Notes under the pieces: generated by a model
Databases searched by the model: none
What the model was told of the DNA's origin: nothing
Seen by the model: only the letters and a program-made list of their open reading frames with translations
Shown: positions 5,851-11,770 of the stretch, in pieces
Layout: each line of letters begins with the position of its first letter
Numbering within the stretch: the first letter of the stretch is position 1
Assembly: GCA_017631745.1 (NCBI GenBank)
Contig: JAGBSR010000202.1
Location: 1-12,107, forward strand
DNA length: 12,107 nt
Reading direction: 5' to 3'
DNA from: Clostridia bacterium
GTDB taxonomy: Bacteria; Bacillota; Clostridia; Oscillospirales; Acutalibacteraceae
Made by a program: the position numbers and the translations under genes

Positions 5851-7500
5851 ATGTACCAGGTGCTATACAGAAAATACCGACCCAAGGTCTTCAGTGATGT
5901 TGTGGGTCAGGAGCATATAACTTCAACTCTGTCAAAAGAAATCGAGACAGGCAAGATTTCTCACGCCTACCTTTTCACCGGCTCAAGAGGTACGGGTAAA
6001 ACCACCTGTGCCAAAATTCTTTCCAAAGCCGTTAACTGCCTTAACCCCGTAAACGGTAATCCCTGCAACGAGTGTGAAATCTGCAAGGGCCTCGATTCGG
6101 GCGCAATCCTCGATGTAGTGGAAATCGACGCCGCAAGCAACAACGGTGTTGACAGCATCCGCGACATCCGTGATGAAATCAACTTCACTCCCGCATCCTG
6201 TAAGTACAGAGTGTATATCATAGATGAGGTTCATATGCTTTCAATAGGTGCTTTCAATGCCCTGCTGAAAACTCTCGAAGAGCCTCCTGCACATGTTAAG
6301 TTTATTCTTGCAACCACTGAGGTGCATAAACTTCCCGTCACTATCGTTTCCCGTTGTCAGCGCTTCGACTTCAAGAGAGTTTCTCCTGAGGCTATGAAGC
6401 AGAGAATGGAATATATAGCAGACTGCGAAGGCTTCACTGCCGACGACGAGGCACTCTCCCTCATTGCGCGTATCGCCGACGGCGGTATGAGAGACGCCCT
6501 GTCACTTCTCGATCAGTGCACAGGTCACGGCAAGCATATTTCTGCAGATATTGTCTGCGAGGTTGCAGGTATGACCGGTAAGGATCATCTTTTCTCACTT
6601 GCAGATGCAACTGCTCAGGCCAATGCAGGCAAGGCTCTCGAAATCGTCAACGACCTGCACGCAAATTCCTGCGATATGGAAAGACTTTGCAGTGATCTTA
6701 TCAATCACTTCAGAAATCTAATGATTGTTAAAACCGTCAAGTCTGCTTCAGAAATTCTCGTATGCACAGCTGAGGAGTTGGAGCAATACAAGACTCAGAG
6801 CGGTAAGCTAACCCTTGAAAATATACTTTACTGCATTTCACTTCTACAGGAAAGTATGGCTAATATAAAGCGTGGCGTAAACCGCAGAATTGAAATGGAA
6901 ATGGCGATGATAAAGCTCGCTACTCCCAATCTTTCAAGCGACAACGAAGCTCTTCTCAGACGAATCAGCGACCTTGAGGTTAAGATTAAAACAGGAGCTG
7001 TTGCCGTTGCACCTCAGGCTGTTGCCGTACCCGAAGCTAAGCCTCAGGAAGTGCCTAAAGAGACTACAAGTGTTACCCCCTCGGTTGCTCACACACCTGA
7101 CGAGTACCCTGCCGAAGAAGCAAAAGCCGAAGTACAGCAGGAAGAAAGTGCTGACAGCGAAATGCCTATCGACTGGGCTGAAGTGCTCAGTGAGCTGACT
7201 AAAACCAATATGCCCTTGTGGGGTGTACTGAGTGGCTCGAGCGCAATTATCAGAGGTGATTATGTGCTCATTAAGAGTGATAATCCTACCCTTTCAGCCT
7301 TTATCAAAACAGGCGGCAATGCGAAAGACGTAAAAGAAGCAATTATCAGAGTAACCGGCAAAAGATACCGTCTCGGACTTTACAGCGGTGCTCCCACACC
7401 GAAGATGTCTGCGCAACCTGCTGCGGCACCCAAAGACCCATTGGAAAACCTTATCAGCAGAGCCAAGGATATGGGTATAAATGTTGATGTAAATAACTGA
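5851..7500 (+). CDS. dnaX: DNA polymerase III subunit gamma/tau
   Basis: This 549-aa protein is the clamp-loader ATPase that opens the sliding clamp and links replicase parts. The AAA+ core is complete: Walker A GSRGTGKT at 44-51, zinc module C63, C72, C75 and C78, Walker B IIDEVH at 123-128, sensor 1 around ATT 154-156, SRC with arginine finger R168, and sensor 2 GGMRD at 211-215. Domain III follows to about 370, then a flexible linker rich in Ala, Pro, Val and Glu (about 393-450) and a C-terminal tau-like domain. The start is the ATG at 5851 after AAAGGCGGG. An in-frame GTG at 5797 lies inside the SRP RNA closing stem and has no ribosome site. No run of A bases suited to programmed frameshifting was seen. 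dnaX, ybaB and recR run in one direction and form the usual operon. Confidence 0.97.
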   Translation: MYQVLYRKYRPKVFSDVVGQEHITSTLSKEIETGKISHAYLFTGSRGTGKTTCAKILSKAVNCLNPVNGNPCNECEICKGLDSGAILDVVEIDAASNNGVDSIRDIRDEINFTPASCKYRVYIIDEVHMLSIGAFNALLKTLEEPPAHVKFILATTEVHKLPVTIVSRCQRFDFKRVSPEAMKQRMEYIADCEGFTADDEALSLIARIADGGMRDALSLLDQCTGHGKHISADIVCEVAGMTGKDHLFSLADATAQANAGKALEIVNDLHANSCDMERLCSDLINHFRNLMIVKTVKSASEILVCTAEELEQYKTQSGKLTLENILYCISLLQESMANIKRGVNRRIEMEMAMIKLATPNLSSDNEALLRRISDLEVKIKTGAVAVAPQAVAVPEAKPQEVPKETTSVTPSVAHTPDEYPAEEAKAEVQQEESADSEMPIDWAEVLSELTKTNMPLWGVLSGSSAIIRGDYVLIKSDNPTLSAFIKTGGNAKDVKEAIIRVTGKRYRLGLYSGAPTPKMSAQPAAAPKDPLENLISRAKDMGINVDVNN

Positions 7501-7545
7501 TTAAAAAATAAATCAGACGAATATAATTTAAAGGAGACTACTAAA

Positions 7546-7878
7546 ATGAAAGCTAGAATTCCCGGCGCCCAGGGTGGCGGCCAGATGGCAATGATGAAAA
7601 AAATTCAGGAGATGCAGGCTCAGCTTGAACAGAAACAGGCTGAAATCGAAGCAAGCGAATTCACTGCATCAGCAGGCGGCGGAGCTGTTGAAGTAACAGT
7701 TACAGGCGCACACGAAGTTAAAGATATCAAGATGCAGCCCGATGTTGTTGATCCCGACGATATCGATATGCTCTCAGACCTTATTATCGCTGCAACAAAC
7801 GAAGCTATGAAAAAGGCAGACGACGCTATGGAGCAGGCTATGAATGCTGCTAAGGGCGGTCTCAATCTTCCCTTCTGA
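7546..7878 (+). CDS. ybaB: YbaB/EbfC family nucleoid-associated protein
   Basis: This 110-aa protein is a small dimeric DNA-binding protein; its genes stand between dnaX and recR in most bacteria, and a role in nucleoid structure or recombination-linked repair is proposed. An N-terminal Gly-rich, Met-rich segment (1-17) leads into a long helix (MMKKIQEMQAQLEQKQAEIEAS), the beta-sheet core with GGGAVEVTVTG near 44-54 and the conserved DIDMLSDLIIAATNEAMKKA helix. The ATG at 7546 follows AAGGAG. Its stop overlaps the recR start (TGATG), so the two are translationally coupled. Confidence 0.95.
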   Translation: MKARIPGAQGGGQMAMMKKIQEMQAQLEQKQAEIEASEFTASAGGGAVEVTVTGAHEVKDIKMQPDVVDPDDIDMLSDLIIAATNEAMKKADDAMEQAMNAAKGGLNLPF

Positions 7879-8480
7879 TGGCAGGATATAATGTAGCAAC
7901 TCTGGCAAAGCTTATAGAGCAGTTTGAAAGAATGCCCGGTATCGGTCATAAGACTGCTCAGCGACTTGCCTTTTATGTGCTGAATTTAAGCAAACAGCAG
8001 GCTGAAGAATTTTCAGCCACTATACTTTCGGCTCACGAAAAGATCAAGCAGTGCACTTGTTGCTGTAATCTCGCAGAAGATGAGCTTTGTCCCATCTGCA
8101 AAAATATGGGTAGGGATCAAAGTGTTATCTGTGTAGTCGAAGACCCGAGAGATGTTTTCGCTTTTGAGCGTACTCACGAGTTCGAGGGTACATATCATGT
8201 GCTTCACGGAGTTATTTCACCTATGAACGGTGTAGGCCCTGAGGATATCACTATTAAAGAACTCCTCGCAAGAATGGCTGACGGCACTGTGCAGGAAGTT
8301 ATTATGGCTACTAACCCTACAGTTGAGGGTGAAGCGACAGCTATGTATATTTCAAGACTTCTCAAGCCTATGGGCATTACTGTATCAAGGCTTGCTTATG
8401 GTGTACCTGTTGGTGCTGACCTTGAGTATGCTGATGAAGTGACCCTTACAAAAGCACTTGAAGGTCGCAGAACGTTATAA
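7878..8480 (+). CDS. recR: recombination mediator protein RecR
   Basis: This 200-aa protein has the standard RecR length and acts with RecO (and RecF) to load RecA on gapped or broken DNA. Domains in order: helix-hairpin-helix MPGIGHKTAQRLA (19-31), a zinc finger with C59, C62, C71 and C74, a Toprim domain starting at VVEDPRD (86-92) with the ATNPTVEGEATA segment (144-155), and the C-terminal GADLEYADEVTLTKALEGR tail (179-197). All marker residues are present. It starts in the last base of ybaB, with no ribosome site of its own beyond what coupling supplies. Confidence 0.97.
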   Translation: MAGYNVATLAKLIEQFERMPGIGHKTAQRLAFYVLNLSKQQAEEFSATILSAHEKIKQCTCCCNLAEDELCPICKNMGRDQSVICVVEDPRDVFAFERTHEFEGTYHVLHGVISPMNGVGPEDITIKELLARMADGTVQEVIMATNPTVEGEATAMYISRLLKPMGITVSRLAYGVPVGADLEYADEVTLTKALEGRRTL

Positions 8481-8508
8481 TTTCGCCAGAGAATGTAAAG
8501 TTCTTTTG

Positions 8509-8534
8509 ATTACTTTTCTTCCAAGAAAAGTAAT
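8509..8534 (+). repeat. perfect 12-bp inverted repeat after recR
   Basis: ATTACTTTTCTT and AAGAAAAGTAAT face each other with only CC between them, giving an 11-bp stem with a 4-base loop. It is not followed by a T tract, so it is not a normal intrinsic terminator. It may end or stabilise the dnaX-ybaB-recR mRNA, or belong to a repeat family. Confidence 0.55.
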
Positions 8535-8559
8535 GCCCCGCGGCGAGCGTTATATAATT

Positions 8560-8631
8560 ATTGATTATGAATTGACCCGTTGGGTCATGAATTGGCTTCG
8601 CCATGAATTGAAGCCAAGCTTCATTAACAAT
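8560..8631 (+). repeat. hairpin-cluster repeat with three ATGAATTG units
   Basis: Three hairpins, TGACCC-gtt-GGGTCA (8573-8587), TGGC-ttc-GCCA (8593-8603) and TGAAGC-caa-GCTTCA (8609-8623), are separated by identical TGAAT spacers. The unit ATGAATTG occurs at 8567, 8587 and 8603. The outer ends (8560-8571 and 8620-8631) match as inverted arms in 10 of 12 positions. The layout parallels the cloverleaf at 5455. The block ends just before the smpB ribosome site. Confidence 0.65.
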
Positions 8632-8648
8632 AGAAAGGAGTGCTTTGT

Positions 8649-9119
8649 TTGGCACAGACACCACAAGACGAAAAACAAATAGTCGCCCAGAATAAAAAAG
8701 CAAGGCACGACTACTTTGTTCTTGAAACCTATGAGGCAGGTATCGAGCTTTTCGGTACCGAAGTAAAATCAATAAGAAAAGGCAGAGTCAACCTGAAAGA
8801 TAGCTGGTGCAGTATCGATGACGGTGAGATTTTCGTCAAGGGTATGCACGTCTCACCCTATGAGCAGGGCAATATCTTTAACCGTGACCCTATGAGAGTC
8901 AAACGCCTTCTGATGCATAAGCGCGAAATCAACCGACTTTACGGCACTATCAAACAGCAAGGCCTTACATTGGTACCCCTGAGCATCTACTTTCTTAAAG
9001 GCAGAGCTAAACTTGAAATAGGTCTCTGCAAGGGTAAAAAGAATTACGATAAGCGTGAGGTTGCAGCTGAAAAAGATGCAAAGAGAAACATTGAGCGCAG
9101 CATGAAAGAACGTTATTAA
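8649..9119 (+). CDS. smpB: SsrA-binding protein SmpB (TTG start)
   Basis: This 156-aa protein binds the tRNA-like part of tmRNA and carries it into the empty A site of stalled ribosomes. The family core is clear: AQNKKARHDYFVLETYEAGIELFGTEVKSIR near 12-42, NLKDSW, YEQGNIFNRDP, a basic LLMHKREI helix, and the long lysine/arginine-rich C-terminal tail ending KERY. The start is TTG at 8649: AAGGAG at 8635-8640 stands eight bases before it and the protein then begins MAQTPQDE. An in-frame GTG at 8640 overlaps the ribosome site itself. ssrA follows 58 bases after the stop, so both partners of trans-translation are adjacent. Confidence 0.95.
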   Translation: MAQTPQDEKQIVAQNKKARHDYFVLETYEAGIELFGTEVKSIRKGRVNLKDSWCSIDDGEIFVKGMHVSPYEQGNIFNRDPMRVKRLLMHKREINRLYGTIKQQGLTLVPLSIYFLKGRAKLEIGLCKGKKNYDKREVAAEKDAKRNIERSMKERY

Positions 9120-9122
9120 AAT

Positions 9123-9165
9123 TGTAAAATATACCTGTTGATTTTACAGTCAAAAGGCATATAAT
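9123..9165 (+). promoter_or_regulatory. ssrA promoter with overlapping inverted repeat
   Basis: TTGATT (9138-9143), a 16-base spacer and consensus TATAAT (9160-9165) place the start near 9172, just before the mature tmRNA 5' end at 9178. An 8-bp perfect inverted repeat, TGTAAAAT (9123-9130) and ATTTTACA (9141-9148), lies over the -35 box and starts just after the smpB stop. It may be an operator or a weak smpB 3'-end hairpin. Confidence 0.75.
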
Positions 9166-9177
9166 ATATTCAGACTC

Positions 9178-9526
9178 GGGGACGAAAGGATTTCGACGGG
9201 GATTTTGAAGCATGATAAGCGGGTAGCGCTGTGGCAATCGCTTTAAAAGGTCACACATTTAAAATTAACTGACAATAATACAGTTTTAAAGGCTGCGTAA
9301 ACGCACCCGTCTTGGTTAAGAGTACTGCGGCTTAACTAAAGGCGTCGACTAGCAGTGAACGTGTACGGCAGAGCATCCTCGTATGCCGTCACGCATCAGA
9401 GGATACTGAGCAGATAAGCCTGTCATTCGGCGTATCTGCGAGGGAATGTTAAAAGACTGACTGCACCCGGAGAAAGTTGTGTGGACGAGTTTTCGGACGC
9501 GGTTTCGATTACCGCCGTCTCCACCA
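9178..9526 (+). ncRNA. ssrA: transfer-messenger RNA (tmRNA, ssrA)
   Basis: tmRNA rescues ribosomes stalled on broken mRNAs and tags the nascent chain for degradation. The 5' GGGGACG (9178-9184) pairs with CGTCTCC (9516-9522) as acceptor stem with one G-U; A9523 and an encoded CCA (9524-9526) follow. The T arm is GCGGT-TTCGATT-ACCGC. The D-loop-like region (GATTTCGACGGGGATTTTGAAGCAT) is typical. A first pseudoknot is suggested by AGCG/CGCT plus TGTG/CACA near 9225-9256. Downstream, GAC AAT AAT ACA GTT TTA AAG GCT GCG TAA (9271-9300) reads DNNTVLKAA before a stop, giving a tag of ADNNTVLKAA with the tmRNA alanine. The reading frame is inferred from its place after the pseudoknot and the AA-stop ending; the ending is KAA where LAA is common. 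Confidence 0.95.
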
Positions 9527-9533
9527 AACAAGA

Positions 9534-9593
9534 GTCAGACGAACACCTACTACTTCTTCACAGGCGGCTTCGCCGTGAAGGTGGAACTCTGAC
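9534..9593 (+). other. structured 3' trailer of the ssrA transcript
   Basis: Between the tmRNA CCA and its terminator, GTCAGA (9534-9539) and TCTGAC (9588-9593) face each other around CTTCAC-a-GGCG-gctt-CGCC-GTGAAG (9556-9580), a 10-bp hairpin with one bulge. It could guide 3' processing of the precursor, or be a further copy of the local GGCTTCGCC-type hairpins. Confidence 0.45.
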
Positions 9594-9604
9594 AAAAAAG
9601 AAAG

Positions 9605-9635
9605 AACCAAGGTTAGAAATAGCCTTGGTTTTTTT
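9605..9635 (+). terminator. intrinsic terminator of ssrA
   Basis: AACCAAGG (9605-9612) pairs with CCTTGGTT (9623-9630), and TT/AG can extend the stem by two weaker pairs. A T run continues to 9635. Confidence 0.85.
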
Positions 9636-9693
9636 GTTTCTGTAAGCCAATTCCTTTCGATAGAAATAGCAGAGGGAGTTTTTGTTATGGTGG

Positions 9694-9722
9694 TTGAGAA
9701 TGTATAATATATGATGTATAAT
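9694..9722 (+). promoter_or_regulatory. promoter of the accessory gene after ssrA
   Basis: TTGAGA (9694-9699), a 17-base spacer and TATAAT (9717-9722), 34 bases before the ATG at 9757. The gene therefore has its own promoter and does not depend on ssrA transcription. Confidence 0.65.
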
Positions 9723-9756
9723 TAATTGATAACATATTGCATAAGGAGGAAAAGAT

Positions 9757-10935
9757 ATGAATGTAGAACATCCTGATAAAATTTGGTTATATAAAAACTT
9801 TAATATGGGAACAGAACTTGATATTGCTGGTTCATTTATTTATGACGGAATTCATACATTAAATCAAATGAATACTGTTAATGAAGAAACTCAACTTTTT
9901 TCGTTTCTTTATCATACTGCAGTAGGTATAGAGCGATTGCAAAAGATTATAATAGTCCTATTTGAAAATATTAATTGGGAAGAAAAAGAAAATTTTGAAA
10001 GAAATTTAATTACACACAGTCACACAGGACTTAATGATAGAATAAAAAAATTAACAAATATTAATCTTAATGAGCGTGAAAATGAATTTTTGCAATTATT
10101 AAATAGTTTTTATAATTCTGCTAGGTACGACAGATTTAATTTAACCTCAAGTTCCACAAAAGAGCGTGAATTGTTTTCTCAATATCTAAAGAAACAAATT
10201 TCTGAAAAAATAGAATATCATTATTTTACAAAACATATTCTGATAACCCCTTATGCAAAAGAAATAATAGGACGTATAATAGGGGCATTAGCAAAGAAAT
10301 ACTTTGATTTAGTACACAGAGGGTGCGAAAAGTCTGGAACTTTTACCTATGAATTGAGAGCAAACTCAAAAGCTGCTAAAATTTTTCTTTCCTCGTATGA
10401 GAAAAACTCATTACAAAAACAAATATCAACAGAAGAAATAGCATTAAAAGAAGTGCTTGTATATTTGAGAAATACAAAAGTAAAGCACGGCTTATTACAC
10501 TATTTAGATAGTATTGAACCATTAGATATTGATATTGCTCTTTTGAATGATTATATAAACGAATTTGCAAAAGGGATAATACCGCAATCTTTGGTAGATG
10601 AAATAGAAACACTATATGAAGAAAATCAGTATTTTGATGCGCGAAGAGAAGAAATTAATATTATTGGAGACAATACAGTAGATTTTGATTTTTATGCAAT
10701 ACATCAGTGTTACCTGTTAATGGAAGCTTTATTACATAAAAATATGGATTGTAAAGAGTTTGCAATCCAGTTTATTGAAATATATGATTTGATAGATGAA
10801 GATGATGGGTTTGATAAATTAAAGGGGGTTCCTGAGCTTTGTAACTTGTTTATAAACGCAGAACTCAAACCTGAAACTTTTTACAATAAAATTAAACCAT
10901 ACTTTTCAAAATTAAAGAAAACATTCAATTATTAA
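9757..10935 (+). CDS. unrecognised 392-aa protein, possibly HEPN-like, in A+T-rich accessory DNA
   Basis: I do not recognise this protein with confidence. It is soluble-looking, helix-rich and has no signal peptide or membrane segment. Its first 130 residues resemble a HEPN fold: a helix with TAVGIERLQKIIIVLF (54-69), HSHTGLNDRI (87-96), then FLQLLNSFYNSARYDRF (111-127), which recalls the RYxxF ending of nucleotide-binding-type HEPN domains. Two Rx4-6H motifs with Asn after Arg are present: R82-N...H87 and R238-N...H244-G. This is the HEPN ribonuclease signature, but such short motifs arise by chance. The C-terminal third is acidic. Codon use is strongly A/T-ending, unlike dnaX or smpB, and it follows ssrA, so recent transfer is likely. 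The start has AAGGAGG seven to ten bases upstream. A defence or toxin role is only a hypothesis. Confidence 0.75.
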   Translation: MNVEHPDKIWLYKNFNMGTELDIAGSFIYDGIHTLNQMNTVNEETQLFSFLYHTAVGIERLQKIIIVLFENINWEEKENFERNLITHSHTGLNDRIKKLTNINLNERENEFLQLLNSFYNSARYDRFNLTSSSTKERELFSQYLKKQISEKIEYHYFTKHILITPYAKEIIGRIIGALAKKYFDLVHRGCEKSGTFTYELRANSKAAKIFLSSYEKNSLQKQISTEEIALKEVLVYLRNTKVKHGLLHYLDSIEPLDIDIALLNDYINEFAKGIIPQSLVDEIETLYEENQYFDARREEINIIGDNTVDFDFYAIHQCYLLMEALLHKNMDCKEFAIQFIEIYDLIDEDDGFDKLKGVPELCNLFINAELKPETFYNKIKPYFSKLKKTFNY

Positions 10936-11109
10936 ATAAAAAAGCATCTTATCATCTAAGATAGGATGCTTTTGTATATTCAAACATATTAGTGAAAAAA
11001 TCAAAGGGGCGAACGAAAAATCAATGAATGGTGTTTTTACTGTTATTGTTAATGAATAGAAAATAGTGTGAACAGTTTTGTTTACTAATTTAATAGCGTT
11101 ATCAATCAT
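10912..11109 (-). CDS. candidate small hydrophobic peptide gene (65 aa) crossing a terminator
   Basis: A minus-strand ORF starts at the ATG at 11109, with GAAAGGGG seven bases upstream, and is served by a promoter at 11237-11209. The peptide has hydrophobic stretches at about 13-24 (VHTIFYSLTITV) and 28-45 (FIDFSFAPLIFSLICLNI), so it is probably membrane-associated. I do not recognise the family. Oddly, its last codons lie in the hairpin and T run of the terminator at 10940-10973 and in the 3' end of the opposite gene; the stop (10914-10912) would not be in an mRNA ended there. It may be a non-stop message, a small toxin, or not a gene at all. The ATG at 11115 is too close to the ribosome site to be used. 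Confidence 0.35.
   Translation of the reverse strand: MIDNAIKLVNKTVHTIFYSLTITVKTPFIDFSFAPLIFSLICLNIQKHPILDDKMLFYLIIECFL
10936..10975. terminator. bidirectional intrinsic terminator between convergent units
   Basis: A 14-bp stem (10940-10953 with 10960-10973, one T-G) with a 6-base loop, flanked by A residues on the left and T residues on the right. It ends the plus-strand gene 9757-10935, and read on the minus strand it is followed by TTTTTTATTT, so it can also end the leftward transcript. Confidence 0.85.
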
Positions 11110-11115
11110 ATGCAT

Positions 11116-11205
11116 TCCCCTTTCAATAATACTTTCTTTTTCGTTCGTTTTTATCCATTTGGACCCTGAGTCTGGTAGTACAGAAAAGGGGATGACTGTA
11201 CCAAA
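11116..11205 (-). promoter_or_regulatory. structured leader able to mask its own ribosome site
   Basis: In the predicted leftward transcript, GTACAG (11201-11196) pairs with CTGTAC (11183-11178), leaving a 12-base loop. The loop contains TCCCCTTT (11192-11185), exactly complementary to AAAGGGGA (11123-11116), the ribosome site of the small ORF. A second complement, CCCCTTT, lies inside the ORF at 11009-11003. Outer arms TTTGG and CCAAA add a closing stem. This suggests switchable translation. Confidence 0.45.
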
Positions 11206-11208
11206 CTT

Positions 11209-11237
11209 ATTATAATAAAAAACAAAAAATATTTCAA
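11209..11237 (-). promoter_or_regulatory. strong minus-strand sigma-A promoter
   Basis: Minus strand TTGAAA (11237-11232), 17 bases, TATAAT (11214-11209), with T-rich DNA between them. Transcription would start near 11202 and run left to the terminator at 10940, a unit of about 265 bases. Confidence 0.65.
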
Positions 11238-11257
11238 GCTTTTCTGTTTCCACACAT

Positions 11258-11310
11258 TCGACAAAGCACAGACCTCCTTGTAAAATGGTATTACCAAATA
11301 CAAGGAGGTC
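11258..11310 (+). promoter_or_regulatory. putative promoter with a 10-bp inverted repeat over the ribosome site
   Basis: TCGACA (11258-11263), 17 bases and TAAAAT (11281-11286) form a good promoter for the 52-aa gene. GACCTCCTTG (11271-11280) and CAAGGAGGTC (11301-11310) form a perfect inverted repeat around an inner TGGT/ACCA hairpin; the right arm is the ribosome site AAGGAGG. If transcription starts upstream of 11271 the repeat is a hairpin that hides the ribosome site; if it starts near 11293, it is more likely an operator. Confidence 0.5.
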
Positions 11311-11316
11311 ATTTTT

Positions 11317-11475
11317 ATGTTTAATAAGAAAACCAAACTGAAGCTCACGGATTTTGAGTGTAACCTGTTAATCAACGGAATGAATGAGTTTCGCAATATG
11401 CTTCTCTCGGACGGTATCCCCACAGAAGATGTTGACGAACTGCTCCTGAAAATCATCAACCAATCTGAGCGTTAA
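11317..11475 (+). CDS. small conserved-type mobile-element protein (52 aa), function unknown
   Basis: The ORF encodes 52 residues: a basic start (MFNKKTKLKLTDFE), a helix (CNLLINGMNEFRNMLLSDG) and an acidic helix (TEDVDELLLKIINQ). AAGGAGG lies seven bases before the ATG. The next gene begins 11 bases after the stop, and the stop TAA is part of its ribosome site (TAAGGGG), so the two form an operon. I have a general impression that short proteins of this kind accompany DUF6809-like genes in clostridial integrative elements, but cannot name a family. Confidence 0.7.
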   Translation: MFNKKTKLKLTDFECNLLINGMNEFRNMLLSDGIPTEDVDELLLKIINQSER

Positions 11476-11486
11476 GGGGTGATACT

Positions 11487-11765
11487 ATGTCAGACTTTAT
11501 TGAAGATTTTTACTACGGAAACATCGAGCCGCAGGAGTGTACCACCAACCTGACGGTAAAGATTAAAAAGAGCCTGAGTGAGCTTGCCGACAAAGAGGAA
11601 CAACTGACATCACTCCTCGCTGATAAGGACAAAGAGCTTTTCACCGACTATGTAGCAACCTACATCAAATTTTCAAGCCTCTGCAACGCAGACAGCTTCA
11701 CCGTCGGCTTCAGACTCGGAGCAAGATTCACTTACGACACTTTTATAGAAAACAAGAAAGGATGA
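11487..11765 (+). CDS. DUF6809-like small protein (92 aa)
   Basis: The sequence begins MSDFIEDFYYGNIEPQE and ends with SFTVGFRLGARFTYDTF, the two hallmarks (YYGNI.P and F..GF.LG) of the small helical proteins annotated as DUF6809 in Firmicute mobile elements. The middle is an acidic and lysine-rich helix pair (about 26-58) that may form a coiled coil. No function is known. AAGGGG lies eight bases before the ATG. The stop overlaps an ATG (ATGA) at 11762 that is in frame with the following tnpV gene. Confidence 0.75.
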   Translation: MSDFIEDFYYGNIEPQECTTNLTVKIKKSLSELADKEEQLTSLLADKDKELFTDYVATYIKFSSLCNADSFTVGFRLGARFTYDTFIENKKG

Positions 11766-11770
11766 AAATT

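Noticed and set aside
6900..7200. Programmed frameshift site in dnaX that would make a short gamma subunit
   Set aside because: No A-run slippery sequence or following hairpin was seen in the region between the ATPase core and the tail.
8640..8648. GTG start for smpB
   Set aside because: The GTG overlaps the AAGGAG ribosome site; TTG at 8649 is correctly spaced.
9500..9530. attL/attR pair formed by duplication of the ssrA 3' end
   Set aside because: I found no second copy of this sequence to the right inside the window; integration cannot be shown here.
11110..11253. Long form (113 aa) of the minus-strand small ORF starting at 11253
   Set aside because: The upstream part lies before and over the predicted promoter, and has no ribosome site; only the ATG at 11109 is preceded by one.
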